From assembly GCA_002390155.1 (NCBI GenBank), contig DGOS01000064.1, positions 4,152 through 22,142 of the forward strand: a stretch of 17,991 bases of DNA. The letters are read 5' to 3'. This DNA comes from Hyphomicrobiaceae bacterium UBA4460 (GTDB lineage Bacteria > Pseudomonadota > Alphaproteobacteria > Rhizobiales > Methyloligellaceae). The notes under the pieces were generated by a model. That model had not been told where the DNA came from. It did not search any database and worked only from the letters and a program-made list of their open reading frames with translations. This document shows positions 1-10,266 of the stretch, piece by piece (position 1 is the stretch's first letter; the number at the start of each line of letters is the position of its first letter). The translations under genes were made by a program, and so were the position numbers.

Positions 1-108
1 CGCGGCGTGTCCCCCTACAAATTCCCCGACAAGCTTCTGGTGGTGCGAGACATCCCGCGCGATGCGGACGGCAACATTCTGCGCGAGGAGATCTTGCGGC
101 AGGTGTAG
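1..108 (+). CDS. C-terminal fragment of an ANL-superfamily (AMP-binding) acyl-CoA ligase-like enzyme
   Basis: Only the last 35 codons and a TAG stop are in the window; the gene starts upstream. The fragment reads RGVSPYKFPDKLLVVRDIP and then RDADGNILREEILRQV. This resembles the C-terminal subdomain of adenylate-forming enzymes, where a YKxP segment is followed by a beta strand ending in (L/I)P and then a G-K-(I/V)-x-(R/K) turn. Members activate a carboxylic acid with ATP and usually transfer it to CoA. At the position of the usual catalytic lysine this protein has Asn (GNILR). That could mean reduced adenylation, a different family member, or slight misalignment in so short a fragment. The gene converges on mfd with only 12 bp between the stops. 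The family call rests on pattern alone, and the substrate cannot be inferred. Confidence 0.55.
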   Translation, partial: RGVSPYKFPDKLLVVRDIPRDADGNILREEILRQV

Positions 109-120
109 TACGGCGCGCGC

Positions 121-3100
121 CTAAGCCGCTTCCTTGACGGCGCCGGCGATCTTGGCGAGCGCTTTTAAGAGATCCCGCGCGCCGTTCAACCGGTCCTCGG
201 CGTCCGGCCAGTTGGCGTAGAAGATCAGCTTGTGGTCGGGCTGCATCTTCACTTGCTTGGCGTGCTCGCCGATAAATTTGATCAGCCCTTCCGGATTGGC
301 AAACGCATTGTTGCGGAAGGCGATGACGGCGCCCTTCGGCCCCGCATCGATCTGCTCGATGCCCGCTTGGCGGCAGAGCCCCTTGATCTCCAGTACGTCG
401 AGCAGATGCCGCACCTCCTCCGGCAACGGACCGAAGCGGTCGATCAACTCCGCGGCAAACCCTTCGATCGCTTCCGCCGTCTCCACGCCCGACAAGCGGC
501 GATAAAGTCCAAGCCGCACTTGCAGGTCGAGCACGTAGTCTTCCGGAATCAGCACCGCGGTGCCCAGATTGATCCGCGGGCTCCACTGATCCTCGATCAC
601 ACCCTCGCCACCCTTCAAGGCTGCCACCGCCTCTTCCAGCATGGACTGATAGAGCTCGAAGCCCACTTCGCGGATATGGCCGGACTGTTCCTCGCCGAGA
701 AGATTGCCCGCACCGCGAATGTCGAGGTCGTGGCTCGCCAGGATGAAGCCGGCGCCGAGCGTGTCGAGCGACTGAAGCACTTTGAGACGCTTCTGCGCGG
801 CGGGCGTGATGCGCGCATCGGCGGGAATGGTGAAATAGGCGTAGGCGCGGATCTTCGAGCGCCCCACCCGCCCGCGCAACTGATAGAGCTGCGCCAGGCC
901 GAAACGGTCCGCGCGGTAGACGATCAGCGTATTGGCCGACGGAATGTCGAGACCGCTTTCGACAATGGAGGTCGACAGCAGCACATCGTATTGCCGGTCG
1001 TAGAACGCGTTCATCACTTGATCGAGTTCGCTGCTCGGCATCTGCCCATGCGCGCGGGCGACCTTCAGCTCCGGCACGTGCTCTTGGAGAAATGCAGCCG
1101 CATCGTCCAGGTCGGAGATGCGCGGCACCACAAAGAACGTCTGACCGCCGCGGAAGCGCTCGCGCAGCAGCGCCTCGCGCAAGGTCATGGGATCGAACGG
1201 CGTGACATAGGTACGCACGGCAAGACGATCGACCGGCGGCGTGGAGATCAGCGACATCTCGCGCACGCCGGACAGCGCCAATTGCAGCGTGCGCGGGATC
1301 GGCGTCGCCGTCAGCGTCAGCACATGCACGTCCTCGCGGAGCTGCTTCAGCCGCTCTTTGTGCTTCACGCCGAAATGCTGTTCCTCGTCCACGATGAGCA
1401 AGCCGAGATCGGCAAACCCGATCGACTTGCCCAGCAGCGCGTGGGTGCCGATGACAATGTCGATATCGCCGTCCTTCAGTCCCGTCTTGACGTCGGAAAG
1501 TTCCTTTTGGCTCACGAGGCGCGAGGCTTGCGCGATCCGTACCGGAAAACCCCGAAAGCGCTCAGTGAAAGTATGAAAATGCTGACGCGCGAGCAGCGTC
1601 GTCGGCACCACGACGGCAACCTGCTTGCCGGCAAGCACGGCGATGAGGCTTGCGCGCAACGCCACTTCCGTCTTGCCGAAGCCGACATCGCCGCAAATGA
1701 GCCGGTCCATGGGACGGCCGCTGGCAAGATCCTCAAGCACCGCATCGATACTGGTGACTTGGTCTTCGGTCTCCTCATAAGGAAAGCGCGCGGAGAACTC
1801 GTCATAGGTTCCGTCCGGCGGGCTGAGCACGGGCGCTTTGCGCAGCTCGCGCATGGCAGCCACCTTGATCAGCTTCTCCGCCATGTCGCGGATGCGCTGC
1901 TTGAGCTTGGCTTTGCGCGACTGCCAGGCCACGCCGCCGAGCTTGTCCAAGACGACACCCGCTTCGTCGGAGCCGTAACGCGTTAAGAGCTCGATATTCT
2001 CGACCGGCAAATAGAGCTTGTCGCCGCCGTGATAATGCAGCTCCAAACAATCATGCGGCTCGCCCGCAGCCTCGATGGTCGACAGCCCGACGAAACGGCC
2101 AATGCCGTGATCGGCATGGACGACCAGATCGCCCACGGTAAGGCTCGAGGCTTCGGTGAGCGCATCGCTCGCCTTCTTGACCTTCGATTTGCGCACCAAG
2201 CGATCGCCGAGAATGTCCTGCTCGCCAATGACAGCGATACCGGGTGCCTCGAAGCCGGCCTCGAGCGGCAGGACGGCAACGGCGGTCGCTTGCGCCGGCG
2301 CGGCAACGGCCTCAGCAAAAGTCTCAACGCGAACGGTGTCCTCGAGGCCATGTTGGGTGAGCAGCGTGGCGAGACGCTCGCGCGCGCCGACGCTCCAGCA
2401 GGAGACAATGACGATCCGCTTGCCAGCAATGAGCGTCTTGGCATGGGCCACCACCGCATCGAAGACGTTGCTGCCTTCGGTTTGGCGCTCGGGCGCGAAG
2501 GACCGTCCCTGACGGCCCCCAAAGGAGACGATGTTGGTGTCGCTCTCCTGTGGCCGCTCGAACGTATCGAAGGCGATGACATGGGGCGCGGCGTGCAGAA
2601 GCCCCTGCCACGCGTCCTCGGTGAGGAACATGCTGTCCGCCGGCACCGGATGATAGGGCGGCGCGCCAAAGGCCTTGCGTTCCAGTGCAGCGGCGCGGGC
2701 ATCGTAATGGTCTTCGATCTGTTCGAAGCGGCTCGCCCGCGCATCGTCGGAAAGCGGGTCGAGCGTCACCACGGCGCCGGGCAGATAATCGAACACGGTG
2801 ACTAGAGAATCGTGAAACAGAGGCAGCCAATGCTCCATGCCTTGATGCTGGTGGCCGGCCGAGATCGCTTCATAGAGCGGGTCGTCACCTTTTACGGTGC
2901 CGAACAGTTCCACATAGCGTTGGCGGAAGTGCCGCCGCTCGTCGGGCGTCAGCGCTACCTCGCTCATCGGCAAGAAGTGGACCGCCTCCAGCCGCGACTC
3001 GGTGCGCTGGGTTTCCGGATCGAACGCACGGAGTGACTCCAGCGTATCGCCGAAGAAATCCAGACGGACCGGCTGTCCGCCTGGCGGATAGAGATCGAGG

Positions 3101-3630
3101 ATACCGCCACGCACCGCGTATTGACCGGGATCGGTGACGGTGCCCGAGCGCACATAGCCTGATGATTCCAGACGCTCGATCAGCGCCTGCATGCTCATGA
3201 CTTGGCCGGCTTGCAGCTTCAGGTTTGCGCCTTCGATGAAGCTCCTCGGCGGCACGCGCTGAACCACGGCATTGACCGACGTGAGCAACACTAACGGGCT
3301 CGTGTCGTCTTGCGCCCGGTCGGTGAGCGCGGCGAGCGTTTCGATCCGCTCCGCGATGATCTCCGCATTCGGCGCGACGCGGTCGTACGGGACGGTGTCC
3401 CAGGCCGGCAAACTGAATACCGTCACGTCTGGCGCGAAGAAGCGAAGCCCCTCTTCCAAGGTTGCCAGCCTGTTGCCGTCGCGCGCTACGTGCAGAATCG
3501 GTGCGCCTGCATGCCGGGCGAGTTCGCCCAGAAGAAGCGCGTCGAAGCCGTCGGGGACGCCGCCCGCGATGGCGCGCTGGTCCTTCAGCAGACGGTCCAC
3601 AGGCAGTGAAGACATAGACTTTGGACTCAT
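121..3630 (-). CDS. mfd: Transcription-repair coupling factor Mfd
   Basis: Mfd is an ATP-dependent dsDNA translocase. It pushes RNA polymerase off DNA when it stalls at lesions and recruits UvrA for nucleotide excision repair. The 1169-residue product is close to the usual length of about 1150. The first 200 or so residues are the UvrB-like module (with SLPAWDTVPYDRVAPNAEI). Residues about 495-570 are the CarD/RID-like RNA polymerase-binding domain (GDLVVHADHGIGRF). The helicase core has Walker A GDVGFGKT near 650, DEEQHFG near 748, TATPIPRTL near 773 and GRVGR near 920. The TRG translocation motif follows at about 947-997, and then the C-terminal UvrA-masking domain. The ATG at 3630 lies 11 bp after the sdhE stop without an obvious Shine-Dalgarno, so translational coupling is likely. 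An in-frame ATG at 3615 is an alternative. It probably shares the sdhE promoter. Confidence 0.98.
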   Translation of the reverse strand: MSPKSMSSLPVDRLLKDQRAIAGGVPDGFDALLLGELARHAGAPILHVARDGNRLATLEEGLRFFAPDVTVFSLPAWDTVPYDRVAPNAEIIAERIETLAALTDRAQDDTSPLVLLTSVNAVVQRVPPRSFIEGANLKLQAGQVMSMQALIERLESSGYVRSGTVTDPGQYAVRGGILDLYPPGGQPVRLDFFGDTLESLRAFDPETQRTESRLEAVHFLPMSEVALTPDERRHFRQRYVELFGTVKGDDPLYEAISAGHQHQGMEHWLPLFHDSLVTVFDYLPGAVVTLDPLSDDARASRFEQIEDHYDARAAALERKAFGAPPYHPVPADSMFLTEDAWQGLLHAAPHVIAFDTFERPQESDTNIVSFGGRQGRSFAPERQTEGSNVFDAVVAHAKTLIAGKRIVIVSCWSVGARERLATLLTQHGLEDTVRVETFAEAVAAPAQATAVAVLPLEAGFEAPGIAVIGEQDILGDRLVRKSKVKKASDALTEASSLTVGDLVVHADHGIGRFVGLSTIEAAGEPHDCLELHYHGGDKLYLPVENIELLTRYGSDEAGVVLDKLGGVAWQSRKAKLKQRIRDMAEKLIKVAAMRELRKAPVLSPPDGTYDEFSARFPYEETEDQVTSIDAVLEDLASGRPMDRLICGDVGFGKTEVALRASLIAVLAGKQVAVVVPTTLLARQHFHTFTERFRGFPVRIAQASRLVSQKELSDVKTGLKDGDIDIVIGTHALLGKSIGFADLGLLIVDEEQHFGVKHKERLKQLREDVHVLTLTATPIPRTLQLALSGVREMSLISTPPVDRLAVRTYVTPFDPMTLREALLRERFRGGQTFFVVPRISDLDDAAAFLQEHVPELKVARAHGQMPSSELDQVMNAFYDRQYDVLLSTSIVESGLDIPSANTLIVYRADRFGLAQLYQLRGRVGRSKIRAYAYFTIPADARITPAAQKRLKVLQSLDTLGAGFILASHDLDIRGAGNLLGEEQSGHIREVGFELYQSMLEEAVAALKGGEGVIEDQWSPRINLGTAVLIPEDYVLDLQVRLGLYRRLSGVETAEAIEGFAAELIDRFGPLPEEVRHLLDVLEIKGLCRQAGIEQIDAGPKGAVIAFRNNAFANPEGLIKFIGEHAKQVKMQPDHKLIFYANWPDAEDRLNGARDLLKALAKIAGAVKEAA

Positions 3631-3641
3631 GACAGCGCCGG

Positions 3642-3914
3642 TTAGCTGGCTTCTGGAAAGCCGTGGAGGCGGCGGATATGCACCACCATTGCGTCGAGGT
3701 CGCGCGCTCCAAGCGTGTCTCCCTCGTAGACGGCCAGCGCAATTTGCGGGTCCGGCAGGTCGATCAGGCGTTCCAGCACGGCAATATCGTCGGCATTCAT
3801 GCTGTCGATGGCTTGCTCGGCGAAGCGCCCAAGCAGATAGTCCATCTCCTTAGAACCTCGATGAGTCGCCCGCCACAGCGCCCGTCGCCGGCGCATTCCA
3901 AGATCACTCGACAT
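3642..3914 (-). CDS. sdhE: FAD assembly factor SdhE (Sdh5/YgfY family)
   Basis: SdhE is a small soluble protein that promotes covalent attachment of FAD to the flavoprotein subunit of succinate dehydrogenase. The 90-residue product carries the family's hallmark RGxxE motif (RGSKE, residues 19-23) after an Arg-rich first helix, followed by the acidic helical segment (LGRFAEQAIDSM, then LERLIDLPDPQI). Ninety residues is the normal family length. A longer in-frame ATG at 3971 exists but is rejected. It would start inside the -35 box of the promoter seen at 3943-3971, whereas the ATG at 3914 lies about 22 nt after the predicted transcription start and has GGAAG upstream. It is the first gene of a likely sdhE-mfd transcript. 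No succinate dehydrogenase genes are in the window. Confidence 0.92.
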   Translation of the reverse strand: MSSDLGMRRRRALWRATHRGSKEMDYLLGRFAEQAIDSMNADDIAVLERLIDLPDPQIALAVYEGDTLGARDLDAMVVHIRRLHGFPEAS

Positions 3915-3940
3915 GATCCAAGCTTCCAATCTTAAGTCGT

Positions 3941-3997
3941 GGGTTAGAGCGAGCGGCCCTTGCGATGTCAAGGGTGCGGCCCTTTTGCTGGGTTAGA
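3941..3997. repeat. Nested repeats in the sdhE/recG divergent control region
   Basis: A perfect inverted repeat CCCTTG/CAAGGG (3957-3962 and 3969-3974, 6-nt spacer) overlaps the sdhE -35 box. A direct repeat GCGGCCCTT occurs at 3953-3961 and 3976-3984, 23 bp apart. A second direct repeat GGGTTAGA occurs at 3941-3948 and 3990-3997. Together these make an ordered pattern in the 91-bp interval between the two start codons. A regulator or bidirectional promoter element is possible, but no known binding motif was recognised. Confidence 0.5.
3943..3971 (-). promoter_or_regulatory. Predicted sigma70-type promoter of sdhE-mfd
   Basis: On the minus strand a consensus -35 box TTGACA (3971-3966) is followed by exactly 17 nt and a -10 box TCTAAC (3948-3943). 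The predicted start near 3936 gives a leader of about 22 nt before the sdhE ATG at 3914. This is the best promoter match in the window. The -35 box lies inside the inverted repeat CCCTTG-N6-CAAGGG at 3957-3974. Confidence 0.7.
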
Positions 3998-4005
3998 CTG
4001 CGATC

Positions 4006-6123
4006 ATGCGCCCCGCCCGGCTCGCTCCTCTCTTCGCCACCGTGCGCGCCCTGAAGGGCGTCGGCCCCCGAATCGAGGGCCTGCTCAACAAGCTCGTGGG
4101 GTCCCGAGCCGAGACTTCGCACGCCCACGTCATCGATCTGATTTGGCATTTGCCGGTCGGCCTGATCGACCGCGCCCGGACGCCGTCCATCGCCGAGGCC
4201 CGGGTCGGGGAGTTGGCCACGCTCGAGGTCAAGGTTGTCGAGCACCGGCCAGGGGGCGGACGGCGGGGGCGGCGCGCGCCCTACCGGATCTTAGTCGAGG
4301 ACGACACGAGCGCGCTCGAGCTCGTCTATTTCAGGGCCGATGCCAAATATTTGGAGCGCCTCCTGCCGATCGGCGAGACCCGGATCATCTCCGGCAAGCT
4401 CGAGTCTTATGACGGCCTCCTGCAGATGAGCCATCCGGATCATGTGGCTGCCGTGGACAACGCGGCCTCCCTGCCCCTCATCGAGCCGGTCTATCCGCTG
4501 ACGGCAGGCATCTCCAACACGACCATGCGCAAGGCCGTCACTGCCGCGCTGACCCAACTTCCCGAGCTCCCCGAATGGATCGACGCCGAAGTTCTGGCAA
4601 AGCAGGACTGGCCGGATTTTGCTGATGCGATTGCCGCGCTCCATGCGCCGCAAAGCGAAGCGGACTTTTCGCCGTCCGTGCTGGCTCGCGCGCGCCTCGC
4701 CTATGACGAGCTTCTCGCCAACCAGCTGGCCCTCGCCATCATCCGCCAACGTTTGAAGAAGCGCGCAGGGCGAAGCCTTCAAGCCAAAGGGCGTTTGCGG
4801 CAGGCCATCGTCGATGCACTGCCCTACACGCTGACGGGCGCGCAATCCCGGGCCCTCGCGGACATCGACGCCGATATGGAAGACGGGAACCGCATGCTGC
4901 GTCTCCTGCAGGGCGATGTGGGCAGCGGCAAGACCATCGTCGCGCTGCTCGCCATGGCCAACGCTGTGGAAGCCGGCACACAGTCTGCGTTGATGGCACC
5001 GACCGAGCTTCTGGCGCGCCAGCATCTCGCCACCATCTCCGCCATGGCCGAGGCGGCGGGCTTGCGCGTTGCGATTCTGACGGGGCGCGAACGCGGCGCG
5101 GCGCGCACCGCGATCCTCGATGCGCTTCAGTCCGGCGAGATCGACATTCTCATCGGCACCCATGCGCTGTTCCAAGAAGCGATTCAGTTTCGCGATCTCG
5201 GACTTGTTATCATCGACGAACAGCATCGCTTCGGCGTGCATCAGCGGCTCGCGCTGCAAGGCAAGGGTACGGGCGCCGGCGCGGAGCTTCTGGTGATGAC
5301 CGCAACGCCCATCCCCCGCACGCTGCTACTGACGAGCTATGGCGACATGGACGTGTCGCAGCTCAACGAGAAGCCGCCGGGCCGCAAACCCATCGCCACA
5401 CGCACCGTGCCGCTGGAGCGTCTCGATGAGGTGACCGATGGGGTCGAGCGCGCGATTTCGGACGGCGCACAAGTCTACTGGGTCTGTCCACTGGTCGAGG
5501 AATCCGACGTACTCGACGTCGCCGCGGCGGAAGAGCGCTATGCAAGCTTGCGCGCCCGCTTCGGGGACACGGTCGGGCTCGTCCACGGCAGACTAACCGG
5601 CAAAGAAAAAGACGCGGTGATGGCGCGATTTGCCTCCGGCGATCTTTCCATTCTCGTGTCGACCACTGTCATCGAAGTGGGCGTGGATGTGCCGAACGCG
5701 ACGATCATGATCATCGAACATGCCGAGCGCTTCGGCTTGGCGCAGCTTCACCAATTGCGCGGGCGCGTGGGGCGCGGGGCGGCGGAGTCCTCTTGTGTGC
5801 TTCTCTACAAGCAGCCCCTTGGCGAGGTTGCGCGCGAGCGGTTGGGCGTGATGCGCGACACCGAAGACGGGTTCGTCATCGCCGAGGAGGATTTGCGCCT
5901 ACGTGGCGGCGGCGAGGTTCTCGGCACACGGCAGAGTGGCCTGCCCGCGTTCCGCATCGCCACCCTGCCCGAGCATCATGAATTGTTGGCGGCCGCGCGG
6001 GATGCGGCGCGGCTGACACTCTCCCGCAACCCGTCTCTCGAAGGCGAAGACGGCGCGCGGCTGAGGCTTCTGCTCTATCTGTTCGAGCGAGACGACGCCG
6101 TGAGGCTGATGCGTGCAGGCTAG
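4006..6123 (+). CDS. recG: ATP-dependent DNA helicase RecG
   Basis: RecG is a monomeric dsDNA translocase that regresses stalled replication forks and branch-migrates Holliday junctions and R- or D-loops. The product is 705 residues, the expected length. An N-terminal helix-hairpin-like segment (LKGVGPRIEGLLNKL) leads into the wedge/OB domain at about 60-150. The helicase core follows, with Walker A GDVGSGKT near 303-310, DEQHRFGVHQR near 403, TATPIPRTL near 431, and GRVGRG near 585. The TRG region is at about 600-660 (EEDLRLRGGGEVLGTRQSG). The ATG at 4006 fits the usual RecG beginning, and no strong Shine-Dalgarno is visible. It is transcribed divergently from sdhE-mfd and converges on the DUF502 gene with 18 bp between stops. 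Confidence 0.97.
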   Translation: MRPARLAPLFATVRALKGVGPRIEGLLNKLVGSRAETSHAHVIDLIWHLPVGLIDRARTPSIAEARVGELATLEVKVVEHRPGGGRRGRRAPYRILVEDDTSALELVYFRADAKYLERLLPIGETRIISGKLESYDGLLQMSHPDHVAAVDNAASLPLIEPVYPLTAGISNTTMRKAVTAALTQLPELPEWIDAEVLAKQDWPDFADAIAALHAPQSEADFSPSVLARARLAYDELLANQLALAIIRQRLKKRAGRSLQAKGRLRQAIVDALPYTLTGAQSRALADIDADMEDGNRMLRLLQGDVGSGKTIVALLAMANAVEAGTQSALMAPTELLARQHLATISAMAEAAGLRVAILTGRERGAARTAILDALQSGEIDILIGTHALFQEAIQFRDLGLVIIDEQHRFGVHQRLALQGKGTGAGAELLVMTATPIPRTLLLTSYGDMDVSQLNEKPPGRKPIATRTVPLERLDEVTDGVERAISDGAQVYWVCPLVEESDVLDVAAAEERYASLRARFGDTVGLVHGRLTGKEKDAVMARFASGDLSILVSTTVIEVGVDVPNATIMIIEHAERFGLAQLHQLRGRVGRGAAESSCVLLYKQPLGEVARERLGVMRDTEDGFVIAEEDLRLRGGGEVLGTRQSGLPAFRIATLPEHHELLAAARDAARLTLSRNPSLEGEDGARLRLLLYLFERDDAVRLMRAG

Positions 6124-6141
6124 CGTCGCGGCGCTTTGCGT

Positions 6142-6924
6142 CTAAACGACGGGCTCTTCGTCAGGGACCGGCTTCTTGTGCTTGGCCGCGTCGGCGAGCT
6201 CTTTGAGCTTGGCTTGGGGCGGCGCCACGAGGCCGGCCGAAATCACCAGCTTGGCCGCGTCGTCAATGGCCATGTCGAGGAGGATGACGTCCTTCGCCGG
6301 CATGAACAGCACAAAGCCCGTGGTCGGGTTCGGTGCGTTCGGCATGAACACGGTCATGAGTTCGCCGTTGTCGAGCTTGCCTTTCACCTCGGCCGGCGGA
6401 TCGCCGGAGACGAAGACGATTGCGTACAGCCCGCGGCGGGGAAACTCGATGAGTCCCACGCGCTTGAACCCTGTGCCCGCTTTGGAGAACACGGTGGTGA
6501 AGATCTGCTTCAAGAGCCGATAGACGCCGCGCACCACCGGCATGCGATCGAGCATCATCTCGCCGTAGCTCACGATGGTACGCCCGAACAGGTTCGCGGC
6601 GAGTGCGCCGACAAACATCAGCGCAAAGATGCCGACGATCAGACCGACGCCCGGCACGTTGAACGGCAGAAAATTGTCCGGCAGGTATTGCTCGGGAATA
6701 AGCGGCTTCACCCAGCCGTCGACCAGGTTGATGAACCACCACACCACATAGATGGTGATGGCCACGGGGCCGACGATGATGAGACCCGTGAGGAAGTAAC
6801 CCCGCAGCCGCGCCAGGAAGTGCGACGAGGTCGGCTCGAGCGCGCCAAACTGGCTGAGGTCGTCCTCGGGACGCTCCTCGGTCTCGGGGGCTTCGTCCGT
6901 GTTCTTATCTTTCTCGGTCGTCAT
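6142..6924 (-). CDS. DUF502 family integral membrane protein
   Basis: The 260-residue product matches the DUF502 family, whose molecular role is not established. An acidic, disordered N-terminus (1-35) precedes two membrane helices at about 43-67 (YFLTGLIIVGPVAITIYVVW) and 91-113 (PGVGLIVGIFALMFVGALAA). The conserved RMPVVRGVYRLLKQI segment (128-142) and a soluble beta-rich domain with GLYAIVFVSG and the PNPTTGFVLFMP block follow, then a charged, Lys-rich tail. The gene is last in the minus-strand block after the TPR/SPOR gene, from which it is separated by 149 bp. A weak promoter-like arrangement (TTGCCG-17-TAAGAG, minus strand) lies in that gap, so it may be partly independent. The start ATG at 6924 has only a weak GAGAG upstream. 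Confidence 0.9.
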   Translation of the reverse strand: MTTEKDKNTDEAPETEERPEDDLSQFGALEPTSSHFLARLRGYFLTGLIIVGPVAITIYVVWWFINLVDGWVKPLIPEQYLPDNFLPFNVPGVGLIVGIFALMFVGALAANLFGRTIVSYGEMMLDRMPVVRGVYRLLKQIFTTVFSKAGTGFKRVGLIEFPRRGLYAIVFVSGDPPAEVKGKLDNGELMTVFMPNAPNPTTGFVLFMPAKDVILLDMAIDDAAKLVISAGLVAPPQAKLKELADAAKHKKPVPDEEPVV

Positions 6925-7073
6925 TCGCTCTCAACTGTCTCAGGGAAACAAAGATGTGACGGCAAGGCCGTTCTCTTATGCGGCCGTTCCTATCACGGCA
7001 AATCTACAGATATGAGGCATGGCCGAATGCACGCGCGCTGGCAAGTCCGCTTTCCGCCGCTCATTCCGCCGCC

Positions 7074-8336
7074 CTATGGCCCGTCCGGCGAAATCACCGA
7101 ACAGTCAGTTCCCCGCCGTTTCAGGGCGTTGCAAACCTTGGTGCCTTCGGACGAGGTCGCGTATGGGCCGATCTTGACGGTGTAGAACGTCCCTAAGCTT
7201 CCGATCTCCACCCTCTCGATTCGCGGGTTTGCGGCGGTAAGCTGCGGGTTGGACGACTTCGCCTTCTTCCACAGCGCTTGCGCATCGGCCGGAGATCCGC
7301 TGTTCGCGAGTTGAACCGTATAGCCGCTGCCACGTGGCGCGGCCGCCGGCTGGGCCGGTGCCGGCGCGGAAGGCGCCGAACTTGTCTGGCGGGAGAACCA
7401 GCGGCCCACGGCCGTGCCGCCCTCACCCTCTTTTTGCGTGGAGGTGTTCGCCGCCCAGCTCTCGGCGGTCGGCGGAGCCGCCGTGGTCCGTGAGGCCGTC
7501 GTTGTCGGTGGCGCGGTGGTGGTGCGCGAGGCCGTTGGCGCCGCCGGCACTGAGGATGGCGCGGGCGCGTTGCCACCGGTGAGCGATCCGAACCAGCGGC
7601 TTACGGAACTGCCTTGCGATGCCGATTCATCGGCAACTTCCGCGCCCCAGCCCGTGGTCGGGGCCGCTTCGGCGGTGCGGGTCTCGGCTTCCGCCGCTTG
7701 CGGCGCGGGCGTCGATGCAGGGGCCGACGCGGTTTGGCTGCTCGACGAAGACGACGAGCCGAAACTCGGCATACTCGGCACGATCCTGTCCCAGACGCTT
7801 CCGCCCACGGCCACATCGGGTATGGGCGAGGAACTCGTGCTGGCGACGGTCATGCGGCTTTCCTGAGCCAATATTTCATTGGCCTGCCCCGACGCCCGGC
7901 GCGCCTGAGCGATCGCATTTTCCGCCTGGCTCGACAGGCCGACCGCCCGATAGGCCAGCCCTTTATTCACGAGGGCGCGGGCTTTGTCGGAGCCCGACAA
8001 TCCGAGCCATACGGCGGCGCCGAGATCGGCAATGGCCCGTGCAGGGTTGCCGCCCCGGCGAAGGGCAACGCCTCTCAGATAGAGCGCCTTGGCCGCCTGT
8101 TCCGCCGTCGAATCCTTGTCATTCACGGTGGCGGAGAACTGGCGAACGGCCATCTCGTAATTGCCGGAGTCGAGCGATTTCTGCCCGTGCTTGAGGCCCA
8201 GCTCTTGAGCGGCGCCCGGCGTCGCGGCGGCCAGCACACCAAGGATCAGCAGCGCGGCGCCCATGCGACCACGCCGGAAAAAGCGCCGGTCATGTTCAGG
8301 ACCGCGCGGCCGGAAAGACTTCCGATGATCCGCCAT
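7074..8336 (-). CDS. Secreted TPR and SPOR domain protein
   Basis: The 420-residue product has an Arg-rich n-region and a hydrophobic signal (residues 25-44, cleavage probably near GAAQ-E), so it is probably periplasmic. Residues about 45-150 form helical TPR-like repeats (SGNYEMAVRQF; AKALYLRGVALRRGGNPARA; ARALVNKGLAYRAVGLSSQA). A long Ser/Thr/Pro/Ala linker (165-335) follows. Residues 338-416 are a SPOR domain (SGYTVQLANSG through FYTVKIGPYATSSEG), a fold known to bind peptidoglycan lacking stem peptides at division sites. The linker holds the repeated short motifs VSRWFGSLT (245) and VGRWFSRQT (310), and a near-duplicate ASRTTTAPPT / ASRTTAAPPT. An upstream in-frame TTG (8348) is possible, but the ATG at 8336 is preferred. 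It lies 44 bp after glmS and is probably co-transcribed. Confidence 0.82.
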   Translation of the reverse strand: MADHRKSFRPRGPEHDRRFFRRGRMGAALLILGVLAAATPGAAQELGLKHGQKSLDSGNYEMAVRQFSATVNDKDSTAEQAAKALYLRGVALRRGGNPARAIADLGAAVWLGLSGSDKARALVNKGLAYRAVGLSSQAENAIAQARRASGQANEILAQESRMTVASTSSSPIPDVAVGGSVWDRIVPSMPSFGSSSSSSSQTASAPASTPAPQAAEAETRTAEAAPTTGWGAEVADESASQGSSVSRWFGSLTGGNAPAPSSVPAAPTASRTTTAPPTTTASRTTAAPPTAESWAANTSTQKEGEGGTAVGRWFSRQTSSAPSAPAPAQPAAAPRGSGYTVQLANSGSPADAQALWKKAKSSNPQLTAANPRIERVEIGSLGTFYTVKIGPYATSSEGTKVCNALKRRGTDCSVISPDGP

Positions 8337-8380
8337 GTCCTTGCTCAAGCAAATAAATCGGGCAAATCCGAGGCTGTAGA

Positions 8381-10201
<1,821 letters not shown>

Positions 10202-10266
10202 CGACCCCTACTCCCTCGATCCCAAACTCTTGCCTAAACGGGCTGACGGCATGTCGCAACTCACGA

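Noticed and set aside
232..1986. A long plus-strand open frame (about 584 codons) opposite mfd
   Set aside because: It is antisense to an unmistakable mfd. Its protein is rich in Arg, His and Gln with no recognisable domain, which is the usual artefact in GC-rich DNA.
3642..3971. A longer 109-codon form of SdhE starting at 3971
   Set aside because: The extra 19 residues are atypical for the family, and the start lies within the -35 box of the best promoter in the window.
6124..6141. A shared terminator between the converging recG and DUF502 genes
   Set aside because: The 18-bp gap holds no stable hairpin followed by a T-run on either strand.
6136..7185. A 349-codon plus-strand frame opposite the DUF502 gene
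   Set aside because: It is wholly antisense to a clear membrane-protein gene. The peptide is His/Arg-rich without hydrophobic or domain structure.
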